From Cylindrobasidium torrendii FP15055 ss-10 (lineage: Eukaryota > Basidiomycota > Agaricomycetes > Agaricales > Physalacriaceae): a stretch of DNA of 12,859 nucleotides. Position numbers and translations under genes: made by a program. Below the pieces are notes generated by a model, which was not told the DNA's origin, did no database searches, and saw only the letters and a program-made list of their open reading frames with translations. The stretch's first letter is position 1, and every line of letters starts with the position of its first letter. Positions 9,001 through 12,859 of this stretch are shown here, in pieces. The DNA lies in the NCBI GenBank assembly GCA_000934385.1, contig KN880887.1, positions 1-12,859 on the forward strand. Direction: 5' to 3'.

Positions 9001-11283
9001 ATGCCGCCGCAAACTGTGAGCATTCTTTCAACTCAACCGCATCCCCACATCGCCAGCCACGGACTCCAACCTCAGGGGACCGTGTTGTCCAGCCGTGTGG
9101 ACCCCAACCACAGGGGACCGTACGGGCGGCTTTGCACAGCCGAGGCGCGGACTTCGACCATGGGAGACCGCGCCGCATCTGACTGGCATGCGCCCAAGCG
9201 TGGCCACCCAGCCGCAGGGGACCCCTTGGGCGTGCGCCCGATTCATCCCCATGTCCAACACCGCCGTACATGATTCTGACGCCGCCGTCTGCAGGTAGAC
9301 GACGTGTTTCGTGGAGTGCCCCTCAAGCTGCCTTTCAGCGTTGCGTCGCTGGTCGACCGCCACATCGCCGCCTCGCAAGAGCTCCAGCCACCTCCCAACC
9401 CCGCCACCGCATCCGCCAGACGCCGCAAACAAAGTCCCAGCACCGTCTCCGACTCTGAGGACGGGTTCGACAATTCCAAGGACAAGTCTGACGACTCCGA
9501 CGACGACAATGGACAGGAGGAAGCCGGCCATGTTCCCGCCCCAACTCATGCTTTCCACGCCTCCTCATTGCCCTCCGACCGGTCCGAAGACTCAGACGAC
9601 GAAGAGCTTTTCAGCGACGGCGAAGACACCAATCGACGGACGCCGTCACCCATCCGCCTCATGCGTCCAAGGCTTCGCGCACCCCGGTACAGCTCACCCG
9701 ACAGCAACGTCGCCGTCTACGACGACGACATGGAGGATAGCGGTTCCGAATTCGAAGAGGATCCCGAAAACGCTCTCTCAGATGGATCCGACGACGCCAA
9801 GCATGCACCCAGGCGAACTTCACCTCGCATGCCGACTCAACAACAGCCTCGGACCGCCAGAAGCCCTGCTAAAGGCATCGAATTCCGTCCCCAGAACCCC
9901 TGGCCAGTCGACGACGCACCCCGCTTCAGCGAAGTCGACGTCTCTCACCCATCCGTACCTCCGCCTAGCGCAGCAGCAGCAGCAGCAGCCGCCCTCCCTC
10001 CTCGCGAAGCCACCACCATCTCACCCGGGAGGAAGCGCAAGAACAAAGCTCGGCGCGCCGCCTATCGCGTCACCTCAAAAGAAACTCGACGCGAAATCAA
10101 ACTCAAGACGGGTGTTTCTATCACTCATCTCAAGCGTTTGAAGCGAGCGCAGACGCTCATGGTAAGGTTTCTTTCATCTGCTTGCTATTCGTCTAACTGT
10201 TTGCAGGTTCGCACCTTTGACCTTGACGCTGTTCGCCATGCGCTGGGCGGCTTCATGGGAAAACGACAAGCGTTTGCCGCCTCCGCCAGAACTCTGGCAG
10301 ACGCCCAGGCTGCGGGTATTCAAGTCATCCCGTTCGATGGATCGCAGGCCATTGTTCTGTTGGACGAGGACGGCAGACAGTTTGCCGTGCTCTATCCAAA
10401 GGAGCATACCCCGGCTGGCGTGCAGCGCAATAGGCAGATCACGCAGCTCATAAGGGCTGGGGGTCGTAGGTTGGATCGACGAGGAGGGCTTCATCGCGAC
10501 GGTATTCGTGGTCGCCACGGGTCGGCTCGCAAGGGTGTTAATCACGGAGGAGGTACCAAGGTACGTACGCTTCAGCCGCCTCTACACAAGTGCTCACTCC
10601 GCGCAGCAACCTTGCCAGATCAAGGTTGGAACAAACGCCGGACGTGTTTTGGACGAGCTTTTCGACAGCGACAGCTTCAAGGCGGACATTGAAATGGGAG
10701 ACCGTGAGTGCGTGCCGCCTCCGCTTTGTGCTCTAATTGATAGCCTATAGACCATTTCCGCACATTCAACCCCGCGCTGTATCAAGAATACCTCGACGTC
10801 AAGGAGTACTACACCCAAAACAAGGCCACTAGCCACCTCAAGTGGAACTTCACCAACAGCGTCTATGCTGCAACCACCGTCAACTTTGGCCCGCGTACTC
10901 AGACCCTCGACCACGTCGACTCTGCAAACTTTGCGCCCGGCTGGTGTCGAGTGAGGGCATACGGACCCTACAACCCCAAAAAGGGTGGCCATCTTGTCTT
11001 CTGGGATCTCGGTATCGCCATCGAGTTTCCGCCCGGCGCATCGATATTTTTTCCTTCCGCCCTTCTGGTCCATTCCAACCTCGCAATCGGTGAAGACGAG
11101 GAGAGGTATTCGGTCACATCTTACTCCGCAGGCGGACTCTTTCGCTGGAAGTACAACGGTGGCATTCCCAACGAAGAGCTTGAGGAGAGGCTTAGGGAGA
11201 CCGGCAACTGGGCAGACGAGCGTAAGGCTAGGGCTGGCCGTTTTAAGTTGTATGTAGATAGATTCTTCCCTAAGTACAAGTAG
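9001..11283 (+). CDS. 2-oxoglutarate/Fe(II) dioxygenase, TET/JBP-like
   Basis: The spliced model is join(9001-9015, 9295-10161, 10207-10560, 10607-10703, 10751-11283), 621 aa. Intron 1 is long (279 nt) after a 5-codon exon; the others are 45-47 nt. The N-terminal half is disordered: acidic Ser/Asp clusters, an Ala run at about 231-238, then a basic block at about 249-275 (GRKRKNKARR) that could be a nuclear signal. The C-terminal half is a double-stranded beta-helix oxygenase: iron ligands H499, D501 (LDHVDSAN) and H552 (LLVHSN), and R563 (EERYSVTSY) placed to hold 2-oxoglutarate. Between them are GGHLVFWDL and EFPPGASIFFPSA, and AGGLFRW follows. Such proteins in basidiomycetes are grouped with TET/JBP enzymes, which oxidise 5-methylpyrimidines in nucleic acid. 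Substrate here is inferred; a different 2OG oxygenase is the alternative. All catalytic residues are present. Confidence 0.75.
9059..9225 (+). repeat. Degenerate minisatellite in intron 1 of the dioxygenase gene
   Basis: CAGGGGACC-type cores recur at about 9073, 9113, 9162 (degenerate, TGGGAGACC) and 9214, each preceded by a GAC[T/C]CCAACC-like or related stretch, spaced about 40-52 nt. All lie within the unusually long first intron. Confidence 0.5.
9970..9990 (+). repeat. GCA triplet microsatellite coding for alanine
   Basis: Six GCA codons are followed by GCC in the dioxygenase frame and encode a polyalanine run in the disordered N-terminal half. Length variation here would be in frame. 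Confidence 0.85.
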
Positions 11284-11369
11284 CCCAACGGATCTCTCTC
11301 AGTTCAAATGCACACGGGAACTACCATTATTCCATTATTACAGTAACTTACACAGACAATGATATTACT

Positions 11370-12084
11370 TTAGAGAGCAGGGCTAGCAGCAGCGCTAATG
11401 GCAGGCGTGGCTGCCTCACGGTTGTACTTGCAGTCGCGGAAGTTAAAGTCGGGGTAGGCTTCAACGCGGCCACCGTTGGCCTCACAGGCAGCCTTGAGCG
11501 CATGCACAGGCCTGAACCCGTTCCAGAGGTAATCGTCACAGCCGCGGGCGGGGCAGCGGGAAATGGTTGACTTGGAGGCTGGGTACACAGCGGCAATAAC
11601 GCAGCGAGCGCACATGACATGGTCGCAGTCGCCGAGGCTTTGGTTTTATCAGCAAGCGGGAAACGTAGGAGAAGCAGCACATACGCAATAACAGGAGCGG
11701 CAGAAATCTTTCCGCAGACTCCACAGATGAGCTGGCGAAGGAGATCCAGCTGCATCTCGCGCTCCTCCTTCTCCTTCAGCGCACGGGCATACGCTGCATC
11801 GTGGATCTGCAACTGCAGTTAGAACGGGGAACATGCATGCCCGTACAAAGGCACACCTTGAAGCAGAACTCCTCTGATTTGACGGAGACCTGGAAACTAG
11901 GTTGGCGGTGGTCGCCGGGGCCGGCGTGGAACTCAAAGGAGCACTGGGGAAAGTCGACAACGGCGGTGGCGGTGGCGGAGATGCTGGGGTCCAGCTCAAA
12001 GCTGGAGGGGTTTGCAGCGGCCACCAGGGCAGGCGTAGCAGAAACAATGGGAAGAGAGGAGTTTGGAACGGAGGCGGAAGACAT
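11370..12084 (-). CDS. RING-like zinc-finger protein
   Basis: The spliced minus-strand model is complement(join(11370-11637, 11685-11806, 11857-12084)), 205 aa. Introns are 50 and 47 nt and the total is in frame. The first acceptor could also be 6 nt earlier (intron 11813-11856), which is also in frame. Residues 1-76 are Ser/Ala-rich and unrecognised. Residues about 77-102 are a charged helical segment (ALKEKEEREMQ). Then follows C104-x2-C107-x13-C121-x-H123-x2-C126-x2-C129-x15-C145-x4-C150, the C3HC4 order of a RING finger, with CDH where CGH is usual and a wider last pair than the canonical x2. RING fingers usually recruit E2 enzymes for ubiquitin transfer; activity here is inferred. A related treble-clef zinc finger is the alternative. 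It is transcribed towards the dioxygenase gene with 86 nt between their stops. Confidence 0.72.
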
Positions 12085-12159
12085 GGCTAGGAGTGCAGTA
12101 GTCTGGAATGAGGCGGGGTGAAAGATTGTTGTTGGGTACTACGCCTCTGAGTCCTTGGA

Positions 12160-12165
12160 TTTATA
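12160..12165 (-). promoter_or_regulatory. TATA box of the RING-like gene
   Basis: On the minus strand the sequence reads GGATATAAATCC, with TATAAA 76-81 nt upstream of the ATG at 12084. The position suits a fungal core promoter with a 5' leader of about 45 nt. Confidence 0.55.
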
Positions 12166-12169
12166 TCCT

Positions 12170-12577
12170 CTCAGCCAACGACTCCTGCTTCCTGCACACT
12201 GCTTTGTTCTACGTGGCGGGCATAGCACCTCCCTTTGTTACACACCCATTCACCGCCAGGCCCGCCACCCACGCATTAGCCACGGGGATTACGCCAGGCA
12301 AGCGAACACCTGCCTGGACCCTTCAGGAAAATGCTGCAGGGATGCACCGCGCCTGCTAACTGGCACGCCATGAGCCTCATGCGACCCCGGATTTCCTTTG
12401 TACAACAACCTCATCAGTGGCTATCAGCCGGGTTCGAACTCAGATCGTACATCGCATTGCCCGGAGGCCCAATTTCTTTGTCCCACTCCCTTTCAGGGTT
12501 TTTCACAACTCTTTCACATTGACAATCATCCTTGCAGCGGAAGATCTATCTACTTGCATCACCTACAGTGCGCGCTA
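12170..12577. other. Intergenic stretch without a supportable gene
   Basis: This lies between the RING gene promoter and the right inverted repeat. Short open frames here show no recognisable domain and one of them runs into the terminal repeat. A GGTTCGAACT sequence at 12431-12440 resembles a Pol III B box, but no tRNA fold surrounds it. Confidence 0.5.
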
Positions 12578-12859
12578 CAGCCCGGTGAACAGCCCGAGCC
12601 ACTGTTCAAATTAACAGCCCCATTTTTTGCCCCCGGTGACGCGAAAGATGATCGAGCCCTTTTACTGATGTGCACAAGTGCTCACTTCAGAAAACATCCT
12701 GACCCCCCAAATATTATTGAAACACAACCTGGGCTAAGTAAATTTGAAATGATCATAGGATATGTTGAGTACCATCCAATCATTTCAGAGTGACCTGGTT
12801 AGGTCAGTATAAGGGAAAAGACTTCAGAGTGGGGGACCTTGTGACCTGAATAACATCCT
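12578..12859 (-). repeat. Right terminal inverted repeat
   Basis: Reverse-complemented, this block matches the left arm in two pieces that are continuous here: 12578-12639 with about 982-1044, and 12643-12856 with 84-295. The identical 22-nt block is 12586-12607. One AAAAGAC motif is at 12816-12822. The repeat continues to the last bases of the window, so its outer end is not seen. Confidence 0.75.

Larger units (their letters stand above)
84..12859. mobile_element. Large DNA transposon (Tnp2/Plavaka-type) with terminal inverted repeats and cargo genes
   Basis: Inverted repeats at both ends of the window enclose a Tnp2/Plavaka-type transposase, two unrecognised accessory genes, a TET/JBP-like dioxygenase and a RING-like gene. 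The paired arms are 84-295 with 12643-12856, and 982-1044 with 12578-12639. Because the repeats are inverted rather than direct, this is a cut-and-paste DNA element and not an LTR element. The right arm runs off the window end. AAAAGAC-type motifs also occur to the left of position 84 (for example 23-29, minus strand), so the true termini probably lie outside the window and no target-site duplication can be seen. The arms are diverged in their middle part, which suggests an ageing copy. All four main reading frames nevertheless remain open after splicing, so the copy may be intact or only recently silenced. Confidence 0.75.

Noticed and set aside
8657..9271. 204-codon minus-strand open frame beginning with ATG
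   Set aside because: It overlaps the dioxygenase start, intron and promoter repeats, has no recognisable domain, and its composition is that expected of GC-rich non-coding DNA.
11649..12047. 132-codon minus-strand open frame in the RING gene
   Set aside because: It is an alternative frame of the RING-like gene, reading across both introns without its cysteine pattern.
12418..12445. tRNA or SINE-like sequence with GGTTCGAACT
   Set aside because: The flanks do not pair as a T arm and no acceptor or anticodon stem can be drawn; the A-box-like sequence is too close.
12398..12793. 131-codon plus-strand open frame at the right end
   Set aside because: More than half lies in the terminal inverted repeat and no domain is visible; chance openness is more likely.
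84..12859. LTR retrotransposon
   Set aside because: The terminal repeats are inverted, and there is no reverse transcriptase, integrase or primer-binding site.
1..12859. CRISPR array, bacterial operon signals or rRNA
   Set aside because: No regularly spaced identical repeats were found, and the genes have spliceosomal introns, so the DNA is eukaryotic.

Overview
The window looks like genomic DNA of a basidiomycete fungus, most likely an Agaricomycete. The genes have many very short introns (mostly 44-59 nt, GT...AG with CTAAC/TTGAT-like branch sequences), GC-rich coding sequence and low-complexity linkers. They also include a Tnp2/Plavaka-type (CACTA superfamily) transposase of the kind expanded in that group. 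This assignment is inferred from gene content and architecture; no marker gene is present.

The two ends of the window are related to each other as inverted repeats. The left arm at 84-295 aligns, reverse-complemented, to 12643-12856. The left inner arm at about 982-1044 aligns to about 12578-12639, with a 22-nt block (1014-1035 versus 12586-12607) that is identical. I therefore read almost the whole window as one large DNA transposon of at least 12.7 kb. Its right arm is continuous, while the left arm is split by about 680 bp of extra DNA rich in AAAAGAC motifs. The outermost termini and target-site duplication are not visible.

Layout, left to right: left terminal arm and AAAAGAC-rich subterminal region (1-1046); regulatory region with a 9-9-9 dyad (1047-1395); gene A, a 602-aa accessory protein of unknown function (1396-3466, +, six exons); the Tnp2/Plavaka-type transposase (3549-6784, +, five exons, 1009 aa); gene B, a small accessory protein (6979-7730, +, four exons, 196 aa); a decayed minus-strand membrane-protein-like ORF with one in-frame stop (7894-8475); a repeat- and palindrome-containing control region (8476-9000); a 2-oxoglutarate/Fe(II) dioxygenase of apparent TET/JBP type (9001-11283, +, five exons, 621 aa); a convergent minus-strand RING-like gene (11370-12084, three exons, 205 aa) with a TATA box; an intergenic stretch; and the right terminal arm (12578-12859).

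The proposed logic is a self-mobilising element whose transposase moves it, with a DNA-modifying oxygenase and a possible ubiquitin ligase as cargo. TET/JBP genes travelling with transposons in basidiomycetes is established (mainly with KDZ elements). The combination seen here, bounded by shared inverted repeats with a Tnp2/Plavaka transposase, a RING gene and two unknown accessory genes, is the most interesting feature. All gene models were spliced by hand; every junction given keeps the reading frame, but none has transcript support.
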